From: Rhodobacteraceae bacterium Alg238-R152
Lineage (GTDB): Bacteria; Pseudomonadota; Alphaproteobacteria; Rhodobacterales; Rhodobacteraceae
Length of the DNA: 64,000 nucleotides
NCBI GenBank assembly: GCA_900537125.1
Contig: UNRJ01000008.1
Span: 62,001-126,000 of the forward strand
Reading direction: 5' to 3'
Position 1 is the stretch's first letter. Every line of letters starts with the position of its first letter. The notes under the pieces are model-generated. The model was given only the letters and a program-made list of their open reading frames with translations. It was not told the DNA's origin and did no database searches. The position numbers were made by a program, and so were the translations under genes. Below, in pieces: positions 10,071-18,324 of the stretch.

Positions 10071-10772
10071 ATGAAATCTTTTGTATTTGCCGCCCTCGCG
10101 CTGCCAACCGTTGCTCTGGCCGATGGGGCCAGCGTGTCTTTCCTGACCGAGGACTATGCGCCGTATTCCTGGATGGAAGATGGCCAGGCCAAAGGGCACG
10201 CGATTGACTTGATCAATGAAGTGGCGGCGCGCGCGGCGTTGTCGCATTCGGTAGAGATCACCAAATGGACCCGCGCGATTGCGCTGGCCGAGAAAGACGC
10301 AAGCACCTGTGTGTTCTCTACCGCACGCACAGCCGAGCGCGAGAACAAGTTCCAGTGGGCAGGTCCGATGTATATCGAAGGTATGTATTTGATCCAGAAA
10401 TCCGGTGCCAACGCAGAGGTTGGATCATTGGAGCAAGCGTTGACCAAATCGATTGGCACGCAGGTTGGTGATTTTACTGTCGATCTGCTGGCAGATTTGG
10501 GAGCCTCCAAGGTGGATGCGGCGCCAGATTTGGATAAGACAATGAAGAAGCTGGCGGCAGGGCGGCTGGATTATGTGATCCTTGGCCAGGGAAGTGCCGA
10601 AACGCTGACTGCAGAGGATGCGGGGCTGGAGATCGCGATGGAAGTGTCTCGGGATGAGTACTACATCGCCTGTTCGCATGACACGCCAGCCACCGTTGTG
10701 GCCGAAATTGACGCTGCGATGGATTCTCTGATGACGGACGGCACACAGGCAGAGATTGTATCGCGTTACTGA
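10071..10772 (+). CDS. Periplasmic solute-binding protein family 3, first of a tandem pair
   Basis: The 233-residue product has an 18-20 residue signal peptide ending in ALA and a family 3 (PBPb) amino-acid-binding fold beginning with SFLTEDYAPYSW. I chose the ATG at 10071 because it starts the signal peptide and has GGAGTGGG upstream. It is the same length as, and clearly paralogous to, the next gene, with shared blocks such as AGPMY and the TARTxER stretch. No ABC permease or ATPase gene is adjacent, so it is an orphan binding protein, perhaps used by a distant transporter or a sensor. A near-match to a CtrA box (TTAA-N7-TTAG) lies at 10004-10018 but is weak. Confidence 0.85.
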   Translation: MKSFVFAALALPTVALADGASVSFLTEDYAPYSWMEDGQAKGHAIDLINEVAARAALSHSVEITKWTRAIALAEKDASTCVFSTARTAERENKFQWAGPMYIEGMYLIQKSGANAEVGSLEQALTKSIGTQVGDFTVDLLADLGASKVDAAPDLDKTMKKLAAGRLDYVILGQGSAETLTAEDAGLEIAMEVSRDEYYIACSHDTPATVVAEIDAAMDSLMTDGTQAEIVSRY

Positions 10773-10803
10773 TGCAATCTCACCGCGAGAAGATTGTGGC
10801 AAA

Positions 10804-10830
10804 GCTGGGGCAAACGCCCCGGCTTTTTTT
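10804..10830 (+). terminator. Rho-independent terminator after the first solute-binding protein gene
   Basis: An eight-pair stem (10804-10811 with 10816-10823, one G-T pair) and a four-base loop are followed by seven T. It separates the two paralogous genes, so they are probably independent transcripts. Confidence 0.85.
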
Positions 10831-10944
10831 ATGGGGTTTCAGCGGGTTGTAATTTTGTCCGTGCGGTTATGTCACATGTTAACTTTGCCTTCAGGCATCG
10901 GAACCAGAACCAGTCGCAGAGATATACAACAAGGAAATCTACCT

Positions 10945-11646
10945 ATGAAAACTCTTGCACTCTGCGCATTGGCCCTGTCCACCGCAACCGTTGCTCAGGC
11001 CGCGGACGTGAAGTTTTTTACAGAAGACTATGCCCCATACAATTACGTCGACAAGGGCGAGCTGACCGGCCACGGTGTGGACATCATCAATGAGGCGCTG
11101 TCGCGCTCTGGTGTGTCCGCAGAGATGGAAGTGACCAAATGGTCACGTGCCATCACATTGGCTGAGCAGGACGCCAACACCTGTGTGTTCACCACCGCTC
11201 GTACACCTGAGCGGGAGGACCGGTTCAACTGGGCGGGTCCAATGTATTCTGAGGCGATCTATCTGATCCAGAAACCTGGCGCAAATGGCGACGTGAGCTC
11301 AGTGGAGCAGGCGTTGTCCAAGAAGGTTGGCACGCAGACTGGTGACTTTGCCGTCGCCCTGCTGGACCGTCTGGGCGCAAGCGACATTGACTTGGCACCG
11401 GATGCGGAAATGACCCTGAAGAAGCTGGGCGCGGGCCGTGTGGATTACATGGTGGCGCTGGAATCTGCTGCGGCAGTGGCGATCGAAGATGGCAGCTTTG
11501 AGATTGCCATGGAGATTTCCCGCAACGAATTTTTCCTCGCGTGCTCCAAGACCACAGACGAATCTGTGATTGCACGTATGGATGACGCGATTGACTCGAT
11601 CCTCGCTGACGGCACCCAAGAAGCCCTCGTAGCGAAGTACGACTAA
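10945..11646 (+). CDS. Periplasmic solute-binding protein family 3, second of a tandem pair
   Basis: The 233-residue protein has a signal peptide ending in AQA at about residue 20 and the same family 3 fold as its upstream neighbour (FFTEDYAPYNY, AGPMYSEAIYLIQKPGAN). By eye about half the positions are identical between the two, and the lengths are equal, which indicates a local gene duplication. The start at 10945 has AAGGAA upstream. Terminators lie before and after the gene. As with its twin, no permease is nearby and the ligand is unknown; amino acids are typical for the family. Confidence 0.85.
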   Translation: MKTLALCALALSTATVAQAADVKFFTEDYAPYNYVDKGELTGHGVDIINEALSRSGVSAEMEVTKWSRAITLAEQDANTCVFTTARTPEREDRFNWAGPMYSEAIYLIQKPGANGDVSSVEQALSKKVGTQTGDFAVALLDRLGASDIDLAPDAEMTLKKLGAGRVDYMVALESAAAVAIEDGSFEIAMEISRNEFFLACSKTTDESVIARMDDAIDSILADGTQEALVAKYD

Positions 11647-11669
11647 GTCTCACCTGAGATGATGTCGGG

Positions 11670-11699
11670 AAGGTCGGGCTTTTGTGTCCGGCCTTTTTA
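11670..11699 (+). terminator. Rho-independent terminator after the second solute-binding protein gene
   Basis: Arms AAGGTCGG (11670-11677) and CCGGCCTT (11688-11695) enclose a ten-base loop and are followed by a T run. It ends the second solute-binding protein transcript. Confidence 0.82.
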
Positions 11700-11776
11700 T
11701 ATGCATGACGGTCATGTGATTGGCGGTTTTCTGGGAAGGCCGTAAACCTGCGGCAAAGACGTGGCGGAGGCGGGCA

Positions 11777-12595
11777 GTGCGACATCAGGATTTGGGCGAA
11801 TTGGCAGGACCAGTGCTGCTGTTTGGCGGGGCGTATTCCAATTTGCAGGCAACAGAGGCGGTTCTGGCGCAGGCTGAAGCGATTGGGTTGCCAACGGGAA
11901 ATGTGATCTGCACCGGCGATGTCGTGGCATATTGTGCGCAACCGGCGGAGACGGTGGCGGCGGTACGTGCGGCGCAGGCTGTTGTGATCGCGGGGAACTG
12001 TGAGAAGCAGTTGGCGGACAATGCGCTGGATTGTGGATGCGGATTTGAGCTGGGCACCACCTGTGACCTGTTGTCAGCGGGATGGTATGCCCAAGCAGAT
12101 GCAAACATAGATGACGAGGCACGCGACTGGATGGCGGCTTTGCCAGATGTGGTGACGTTTCAGCACGCAGGTAAGCGCGCAGCTGTTATCCATGGTGGGG
12201 TCACGGATGTGGCGCGGTTTTTGTTTTCTGTGTCGTCGGAGGAGGCGTTCGCCGAAGAGATTGCTGCACTTGAGGCTTTGGTTGGGGCGGTTGAATTGGT
12301 GTTTGCAGGACATTCGGGGATTGCGTTTGAGCGCCAGATTGGGGCCGTCACTTGGGTCAATGCCGGAGCAATTGGCATGCCGCAGCATGACGGGCAGCGG
12401 GAGACTCGGTTTGCGATTTTAGAAGACGGTACACCGGAAATCAGAACGTTGACCTACGATGCACAGACCGCGCATGCGGAGATGATATCGGCGGGGCTGA
12501 CACAAGGTTATGATCGGGCGTTGTTGAGCGGGCATTGGCCCTCAGAAGATGTGTTGCCTCAGGAACTGCGTTTGGGGGTTTTGGCCAGCGGGTGA
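11777..12595 (+). CDS. Metallophosphoesterase-like protein with a degenerate first motif
   Basis: The 272-residue protein follows the YfcE/MJ0936 calcineurin-like pattern: TGDVVAYC (motif II), AGNCEK (motif III), VIHGG and FAGHSG (motifs IV and V). The first motif, normally DxH in SDIHGN, reads GGAYSN here, so the Asp and His metal ligands are missing. I chose the GTG at 11777 because GGAGG lies six bases before it; a TTG at 11720 opens a longer frame without such a site. The 3' end overlaps the convergent xerD gene by 37 bases. It may be a one-metal enzyme or a non-catalytic relative; the substrate is unknown. Confidence 0.7.
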   Translation: MRHQDLGELAGPVLLFGGAYSNLQATEAVLAQAEAIGLPTGNVICTGDVVAYCAQPAETVAAVRAAQAVVIAGNCEKQLADNALDCGCGFELGTTCDLLSAGWYAQADANIDDEARDWMAALPDVVTFQHAGKRAAVIHGGVTDVARFLFSVSSEEAFAEEIAALEALVGAVELVFAGHSGIAFERQIGAVTWVNAGAIGMPQHDGQRETRFAILEDGTPEIRTLTYDAQTAHAEMISAGLTQGYDRALLSGHWPSEDVLPQELRLGVLASG

Positions 12596-13512
12596 TGGGT
12601 TGTGACCAGTTCGCGCAGACGCTCGTCCAGCACGTGGGTGTAAATCTCGGTGGTGGCCACGTCTGCGTGGCCCAGAAGCGTTTGGATCACCCGTAGGTCG
12701 GCGCCGTTGGCCAGAAGGTGTGTTGCAAAGGCGTGGCGCAGGGTGTGCGGCGTGACCTTGGCTGGAGACACGCCAGCCGCAACCGCGAGGTCTTTGATCA
12801 GCATGTAAAACCGGTGTCGAGTCAGATGGCCAGAGGCACCACGTGACGCGAAGAGGAAACGCGAGGGTTGTTTGCCTTTGGACTGGGCAATGTCTTCGCC
12901 AGCGTCGCGACAGATGAGCCAAGCAGCGAGGGCATCACGCGCCGGTGGAGACAACGGCACCATACGTTCTTTGCCACCTTTGCCCATTACCAACAGCATT
13001 TGTGGATCGCCACGGGCGGCGGAGACCGGCAGGCTGACCAGCTCGGTCACGCGCATTCCTGTGGCGTATAGCAGTTCCATGAGACAGGTGTTGCGTAGAC
13101 GATCATCCGTGGTGCGCCCATGGGTGCGGGCGGCGGCAAGCAATCTGTCAACCTCGATGACCTCCAGCGTTTTTGGCAGGCGTTTCGCGCGGCCGGGGCC
13201 TTTGATCTGAATGGCGGGATTGTCGCCGCGCCAGCTTTCTTCAAAGGCAAAGCGGAAGAGTTGCTTGATGGCCGACAAGCGCCGCGCTCGGGTGGATTGA
13301 GCGAGGCCCTGGGCGTCACAGAACAGAAGATAGTCTTCGATGTCTGGCTGTGTGAGTGTGGCCAAGGCGTGGTTTTTGCCGCTGGCCCACCCGGTGAAAT
13401 CACGCAGATCGCGGGCATAGGCGGCTTGAGTGTTGGGGGAGGCCCCGAGTTCGGCAGCTTGCGCTTCCAGAAAGGTTGAAATCCATTGCAGAGTCTCAGC
13501 AGGTGCGCTCAT
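12559..13512 (-). CDS. xerD: Site-specific tyrosine recombinase XerD
   Basis: XerD acts with XerC at dif to resolve chromosome dimers at division. The 317-residue protein has an N-terminal SAM-like core-binding domain (to about residue 105) and a C-terminal catalytic domain with the complete RKHRHY set: Arg in ATGMRVTEL, Lys in GKGGKER, HTLRH, the GH of LGHADVATT, and Tyr in EIYTHV. The length and the lack of flanking repeats or cargo fit a housekeeping recombinase rather than a mobile element integrase. It follows the 505-residue exported protein gene by four bases, so the two are probably co-transcribed. XerC rather than XerD cannot be strictly excluded by eye. Confidence 0.9.
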   Translation of the reverse strand: MSAPAETLQWISTFLEAQAAELGASPNTQAAYARDLRDFTGWASGKNHALATLTQPDIEDYLLFCDAQGLAQSTRARRLSAIKQLFRFAFEESWRGDNPAIQIKGPGRAKRLPKTLEVIEVDRLLAAARTHGRTTDDRLRNTCLMELLYATGMRVTELVSLPVSAARGDPQMLLVMGKGGKERMVPLSPPARDALAAWLICRDAGEDIAQSKGKQPSRFLFASRGASGHLTRHRFYMLIKDLAVAAGVSPAKVTPHTLRHAFATHLLANGADLRVIQTLLGHADVATTEIYTHVLDERLRELVTTHHPLAKTPKRSS

Positions 13513-13516
13513 GACA

Positions 13517-15034
13517 TCATCCGCGTGTATCGAGCAGGGCCACTTGCAAAGCGGCCCGCCGGGCGGTGTCTTCCAAACCCACGGCGCGGAACGTGGCCAA
13601 CGCTTCGGTCAAGGCCACCAAATTGCCTGCGGCGCCATCGTCCATAAGCTCCATGGCGGTCAGCAGGCTTTCCCCAAGTTGTCCCCGCGCAAGCATGGTG
13701 GAGATTTCTTGTGGCACACCAGCGTCGTGAAAGGCATCGGCAATAGCGCGGTGCACCGGATCCGTGGGTTTGCGCGGAGGTGTGCCAAGGGCTAGGCCTG
13801 CGAGGAAATCCCGTGGGCCAGACCGGGCGGCGTGCTCGTAATCTGAGGAGAGCAGCGCAATGTCACGTGCCAAGCGGGCGGTCACCCCTTGCAGCGGCAA
13901 TTGCAGCAATTGCGGGCCATAGAGGCGGGCAAAGGGAACTTCGAGGTGGACCTGCTGCATGGCGGCCCAGGCTTGTGGCAAAGTATCAGCCACATCCCGC
14001 AAGTCTTGCGTCGTGATCGCGCGATCAAAGGCTTGCAGCGCGGCAACACGGTCCCAGATCATGCCTGAGGCCGACGGAGAGCCCTCGGTGTAGATGCCAA
14101 GCAAAGCATTCTCATGCAATGCAGAAGTGCGCGCGAGGCGTTCGGCGGCTTCAAGCTGCGCTTTCCATCCAGCAGTGTCACGCAGATCTGCATGCGCATA
14201 GGCGCGTGGCAGGCGTGCGGCAGTTTGGCCTTCGCCAATGGCCTCATAGAGACGGAACTTCAGCGGTGACGGCCCGTTGGCGGCGACAAGAAGCGGCTCA
14301 CCTTCAAAAAGTTCGGGGTCAAGGAAGCGCAGCAGCAGGGCGTCAATTTCCTCGGAAATCAAGCCCAGGGCTTTGGCGGTGTCCAACGTGAGCGCGGCTG
14401 CGCGCCAATCTCCTGCGCGGGCGGTGCAAAAAATCCGAGAGGCATAGTCCGGTGCGAGGTGCGGCGCGGCTGCAAGCGCCTCGCAGGCACGGGTTTCCTG
14501 CCCCATGAGCAAGGTTACGTCAAACCAGCGTTGGAACAGGGAGGGCGATGTCGGACCAGCGCGCTCGAGCAAGGCTTCGGCCTGTTCGAGTGCGCCCATG
14601 TCCACCAGTTTGTCGACGCGGGCCAACAGCAATTCATTGGTCACGCCAGTTTCGCGCGGGGCATCTGCCTCAGCCAGGAGGAGCGTATAGAGCAAGGCCT
14701 GCATTGCGGGCAGCACTTCGGGGCGTTGGGCGGTGACCAAGTCGCTGAGCGTGTCGGCCTCCGAGAAGGACCAAAGCGTCGCCGGAAGCCCGGTTACATT
14801 TGAGGGCAGCAGACCAACGGCGTCTTGTGTTGTTTCGGATAGGGGGCTGACATTGATCGCGGGGGTGGCGACTCCTTGGCTGACGGGCGCTTCGTTGGTG
14901 GGCAAGCCTATGTCCAAAGTCACGGTGGGTGTGTGATCAAGCCAATCGATTGCAGAGAGAGGCGTGTTTTGCGCGCTGAGCAAAGTGCTGCTCAACAAGG
15001 CTGTGGCCAGGCCGCTGAAGAGAGGGCGGATCAC
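13517..15034 (-). CDS. Exported helical-repeat protein of unknown function
   Basis: The 505-residue protein has a signal peptide of about 21 residues (ATALLSSTLLSAQ) and is otherwise rich in Ala and Leu with a regular helical pattern (for example LDRFLDPE-like and LEAAERLARTS segments) that suggests an alpha-solenoid or TPR-like fold. I do not recognise a named domain. It is placed one base after the 49-residue membrane protein gene and four bases before xerD on the minus strand, so the three form an operon divergent from aroK-aroB. A periplasmic role is likely. Nothing more specific can be claimed. Confidence 0.7.
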   Translation of the reverse strand: MIRPLFSGLATALLSSTLLSAQNTPLSAIDWLDHTPTVTLDIGLPTNEAPVSQGVATPAINVSPLSETTQDAVGLLPSNVTGLPATLWSFSEADTLSDLVTAQRPEVLPAMQALLYTLLLAEADAPRETGVTNELLLARVDKLVDMGALEQAEALLERAGPTSPSLFQRWFDVTLLMGQETRACEALAAAPHLAPDYASRIFCTARAGDWRAAALTLDTAKALGLISEEIDALLLRFLDPELFEGEPLLVAANGPSPLKFRLYEAIGEGQTAARLPRAYAHADLRDTAGWKAQLEAAERLARTSALHENALLGIYTEGSPSASGMIWDRVAALQAFDRAITTQDLRDVADTLPQAWAAMQQVHLEVPFARLYGPQLLQLPLQGVTARLARDIALLSSDYEHAARSGPRDFLAGLALGTPPRKPTDPVHRAIADAFHDAGVPQEISTMLARGQLGESLLTAMELMDDGAAGNLVALTEALATFRAVGLEDTARRAALQVALLDTRG

Positions 15035-15035
15035 C

Positions 15036-15185
15036 TTATTGCCCAGTCAATTCCAGAGGGATGCGCACCTCTGTTTGAGGCGCGGAGAAATCCGCGCCAA
15101 ATATTGGTCCAAGATAGGCGTATGCCACCAGTGCGATGGCGGCCAATACCACCAGAAACAATAAGGCCCGAATGAGTCTGCCCAT
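15036..15185 (-). CDS. 49-residue single-span membrane protein
   Basis: The small protein starts at the ATG at 15185, with CGAGGG four to five bases upstream, and reads MGRLIRALLFLVVLAA, a single membrane helix, followed by a short periplasmic tail with QTEVRIPLELTGQ. It is the first gene of the group with the 505-residue exported protein and xerD. The spacing to the next gene is one base. Its function is unknown; the tight arrangement suggests a partner of the exported protein. Confidence 0.65.
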   Translation of the reverse strand: MGRLIRALLFLVVLAAIALVAYAYLGPIFGADFSAPQTEVRIPLELTGQ

Positions 15186-15304
15186 AATACCCTCGATTAT
15201 CCTGCCTGTTTTTTTCAACTTATAACTGGCCTTTTGAGCAAGATCACGTCATTCAATGCCGAAAGCTAACATTTGGGCAAGGCTTGGCCGATTGCGGACG
15301 TTTG

Positions 15305-15853
15305 ATGAGCTATGAATTAAAAAAGACCGTTGTGTTTGTAGGCATGATGGGAGCTGGAAAAACCGCTGTTGGCAGAGCGTTAGCGGCTAAACTTGATGTG
15401 CCTTTCATTGATTCCGATGCGGAAATTGTGAAGGCGGCGAATATGAGCATTGCCGAGATTTTTGAGCGAGACGGAGAAGCATTCTTCCGCTTAAAGGAGA
15501 GTCAGGTGATTGCGCGGCTTCTGGAAGAAGAGCGCTGCATCTTGTCGACCGGTGGTGGTGCTTATTTGGCAGAAGGCAACCGAGCGGAGATTTCTGCACG
15601 TGGTGTAGCGGTTTGGTTGGACGCCGACGTGGAGCTTCTGTGGAACCGGGTGAAACACAAGGACACCCGGCCGCTGTTGCGCACAGAAAACCCACGCAAA
15701 ACGCTGGAGGAGATCTATGACGCGCGCGTGCCGCTTTACAGCCTTGCAGACATGCCGGTGAAGGCGGGCGCAGGATTGAGTATTGAAGAAATGGCAGATC
15801 GGGTGGCGCAGGCGTTGTTGGACGCGCGCCCCGATGTTTTGGCGGAGACGTAA
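15305..15853 (+). CDS. aroK: Shikimate kinase
   Basis: Shikimate kinase phosphorylates shikimate in the chorismate pathway. The 182-residue protein has the P-loop GMMGAGKTAVGR, the shikimate-binding DSDAEIVKAA segment with the conserved Asp, FRLKESQV, and a TGGGAY motif near residue 82. I use the ATG at 15305; an in-frame start at 15284 adds seven residues without support. It is followed by aroB after three bases, the usual aroKB arrangement. Confidence 0.96.
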   Translation: MSYELKKTVVFVGMMGAGKTAVGRALAAKLDVPFIDSDAEIVKAANMSIAEIFERDGEAFFRLKESQVIARLLEEERCILSTGGGAYLAEGNRAEISARGVAVWLDADVELLWNRVKHKDTRPLLRTENPRKTLEEIYDARVPLYSLADMPVKAGAGLSIEEMADRVAQALLDARPDVLAET

Positions 15854-15856
15854 ACC

Positions 15857-16969
15857 GTGATGGAAACTGTACATGTGGGTCTTGAGGGCCGAGAATATGA
15901 CATTCACATCGGGCCGGGGTTGCTGGCAAAATCTGGCGCGCTGATTGGACCAATGCTGGCGCGCAAACAGGTCTGCGTGGTGACGGATGAAAACGTCGCG
16001 GCGCTGCATCTGGAGACTCTGCGTGAGGGCTTGGCGGCGGACGGTATTGCCATGGAAGCGTTGGTGCTGCCTGCGGGTGAGAGCACCAAAAGCTGGGCTT
16101 ATCTGGAGCAAACCGTTGAGTGGCTGTTGGCACAACGAGTGGAGCGCAAAGACGTTGTGGTGGCGCTTGGCGGTGGGGTGATTGGTGATCTAACTGGGTT
16201 TGCGGCAGCTGTGTTGCGCCGTGGCGTTGGCTTTCTGCAAATCCCAACCAGCCTGTTGGCGCAGGTGGACAGCTCGGTCGGCGGCAAGACCGGCATCAAC
16301 AGTCCGCTGGGCAAGAACCTTGTGGGGGCCTTTCATCAACCGCGTTTGGTGCTGGCGGATATTGATGTGTTGGGCACGCTGACGCCGCGTGATTTCCTCG
16401 CTGGCTACGGCGAAGTGGTGAAATACGGCATGCTCGGCGATGCCAATTTCTTTGAGTGGTTGGAGGCGCAGGGACCGGCATTGGCAACAGGGGATGAGGA
16501 GGCGCGGATTGCGGCGGTAAAACGTTCCTGTGAGATGAAAGCCGAGATTGTGGTGCGCGATGAGACCGAGCAGGGAGATCGCGCCTTGCTCAATCTGGGG
16601 CACACTTTTTGCCACGCGTTGGAAGCGGCCACGGGCTATGGTGATCGGTTGTTGCATGGAGAAGGCGTGGCTGTAGGCTGCGCGCTGGCGTTTGAATTGT
16701 CGATGCGTCTGGGGCTGTGTGCGCAGGAAGCGCCGAGCCGGGTACGCGAGCATCTGCGTGCCATGGGCATGAAGGTGGACTTGAAAGACATCGAGGGCGA
16801 GCTGCCAGATGCCGATGGGCTGCTGGATCTGATGGGGCAGGACAAAAAGGTTGTGGATGGCCAGCTGCGCTTCATACTGGCGCACGGGATTGGCGAGGCC
16901 TTTGTGACCGCTGACGTGCCGCGCGATATGGTGCGTCAGCTGCTGGTGGAAGAGCTGTCGCGGCGATGA
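15857..16969 (+). CDS. aroB: 3-dehydroquinate synthase
   Basis: AroB converts DAHP to 3-dehydroquinate, the second step of the shikimate pathway, using NAD and a divalent metal. The 370-residue length is typical. The NAD-binding GGGVIGDLTGFAAA, the IPTSLLAQVDSSVGGKTGIN block, and the metal ligands in the GYGEVVKYG and LNLGHTFCHALE regions are all present. A GTG at 15857 and an ATG at 15860 are adjacent possible starts. It is translationally close to aroK (three bases), consistent with one transcript. Confidence 0.97.
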   Translation: MMETVHVGLEGREYDIHIGPGLLAKSGALIGPMLARKQVCVVTDENVAALHLETLREGLAADGIAMEALVLPAGESTKSWAYLEQTVEWLLAQRVERKDVVVALGGGVIGDLTGFAAAVLRRGVGFLQIPTSLLAQVDSSVGGKTGINSPLGKNLVGAFHQPRLVLADIDVLGTLTPRDFLAGYGEVVKYGMLGDANFFEWLEAQGPALATGDEEARIAAVKRSCEMKAEIVVRDETEQGDRALLNLGHTFCHALEAATGYGDRLLHGEGVAVGCALAFELSMRLGLCAQEAPSRVREHLRAMGMKVDLKDIEGELPDADGLLDLMGQDKKVVDGQLRFILAHGIGEAFVTADVPRDMVRQLLVEELSRR

Positions 16970-17058
16970 TTTTGAGGGCGCGGCAAAGCGACGCTTGACG
17001 AAAAGGTTACAAAGCGGACAGGGTCATCCTCGGAACAGTAACCAGAGGATCCCCGCTG

Positions 17059-18267
17059 ATGTCATCGTATTTGAAAGACACCCCAACCCGTGACGGCTTT
17101 TTTGGCGAGTACGGCGGCGCGCAGTTGCCGCCTGTGCTAGAACCGCACTTTAAAGAAATTGCACAAGCGTATGATAATATTTCAAAATCTGCCGACTACA
17201 TTCGTGACTTACGGTACATACGTAAACATTTTCAAGGGCGCCCAACTCCGGTTTCGCACCTGAAAAACCTCTCCGACATCTGCGGGGGCGCGCAGATTTA
17301 CGCTAAGCGCGAAGACCTGAACCACACGGGTGCACACAAGTTAAACCACTGTATGGCCGAAGGTCTTCTGGCTAAACATATGGGCAAAACCAAGCTGATG
17401 GCCGAAACCGGCGCGGGGCAGCATGGCGTGGCGCTGGCGACAGCGGCGGCCTATTTTGGCATGGAGTGCGAGATCCACATGGGGGAGATCGACATTGCCA
17501 AAGAAGCGCCCAATGTGACGCGTATGAAACTGTTGGGTGCTGAGGTTGTGCCGGTTGGATTTGGCGGGCGCTCACTCAAAGAAGCAGTGGACAGTGCGTT
17601 TGAGAGCTATGTGCCACAGGCGGATACCGCGCTGTTTGCGATTGGCTCCGTTGTTGGGCCACACCCATTCCCGATGATGGTGCGAGACTTCCAGCACATT
17701 GTCGGCATTGAGGCGCGTGAGCAGTTTTTGGAGATGACCGGGAATCTGCCCGATATGGTTGCGGCCTGCGTGGGTGGCGGGTCGAACGCGATGGGCATGT
17801 TCGCCGGATTCATCGAGGACAAGGCGGTGGCGCTCTACGGTGTTGAGCCGATGGGCACGTCGTCAAAGCTGGGGGAGCATGCGGCGACGATCACCTATGG
17901 TGAGGACGGAGACATCCACGGGTTCCGCACCATGCTTTTGAAAGATGAGAACGGCGAGCCTGCGCCGGTACACACCGTGGCGTCTGGTTTGGATTATCCG
18001 GGTGTTGGGCCCGAGCATGCGCATTTGTATCGCACCGGGCGGGCCAACTACACGGCGGCAAATGACAAAGAGGCGCTGGATGCGTTTTACAAACTGAGCC
18101 GTCACGAGGGCATTATTCCGGCGTTGGAAAGCGCGCATGCGGTGGCATTTGCCATGCGGGAAGCGGCCAACAACCCTGGCAAATCAATCCTGCTCAACCT
18201 GTCCGGTCGGGGTGATAAAGACATTGACTATGTGACTGAGACCTATGGGTTTAGCGTCGACAATTGA
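17059..18267 (+). CDS. trpB: Tryptophan synthase beta chain homologue, divergent subfamily, without trpA
   Basis: The 402-residue protein has the full PLP enzyme pattern: [16 protein letters not shown] with the Schiff-base Lys94, ETGAGQHGV, the phosphate-binding GGGSNAMG, and the serine-binding ALESAHA. The N-terminal signature [12 protein letters not shown] and the [14 protein letters not shown] stretch differ from the FGGRFVSETLMP and YMGxxDxxRQAPNV forms I associate with the usual Rhodobacterales TrpB. They are closer to a second subfamily that I recall from gammaproteobacteria such as Acinetobacter. No trpA or trpF is adjacent, and the first 200 bases are more AT-rich than the neighbouring aroB. 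It may be an acquired stand-alone enzyme. The fold assignment is firm and its role as the main tryptophan synthase is not. Confidence 0.85.
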   Translation: MSSYLKDTPTRDGFFGEYGGAQLPPVLEPHFKEIAQAYDNISKSADYIRDLRYIRKHFQGRPTPVSHLKNLSDICGGAQIYAKREDLNHTGAHKLNHCMAEGLLAKHMGKTKLMAETGAGQHGVALATAAAYFGMECEIHMGEIDIAKEAPNVTRMKLLGAEVVPVGFGGRSLKEAVDSAFESYVPQADTALFAIGSVVGPHPFPMMVRDFQHIVGIEAREQFLEMTGNLPDMVAACVGGGSNAMGMFAGFIEDKAVALYGVEPMGTSSKLGEHAATITYGEDGDIHGFRTMLLKDENGEPAPVHTVASGLDYPGVGPEHAHLYRTGRANYTAANDKEALDAFYKLSRHEGIIPALESAHAVAFAMREAANNPGKSILLNLSGRGDKDIDYVTETYGFSVDN

Positions 18268-18292
18268 TCCGATTGTCTAGGTCGAAAAAGAC

Positions 18293-18323
18293 AGCGCCCG
18301 AGGGAGACCTCGGGCGCTTTTTG
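18293..18323 (+). terminator. Bidirectional rho-independent terminator between trpB and pepT
   Basis: An 11-pair perfect stem (18293-18303 with 18308-18318) with a GAGA loop is followed by TTTTT on the plus strand. On the minus strand the stem is followed by a T-rich stretch, but it lies beyond the pepT stop, so it may serve both genes. Confidence 0.92.
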
Positions 18324-18324
18324 G

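Noticed and set aside
12559-13512. Tyrosine recombinase as part of a mobile element
   Set aside because: Length, motif set and housekeeping neighbours fit XerD, and no attachment sites, cargo or flanking repeats are seen.
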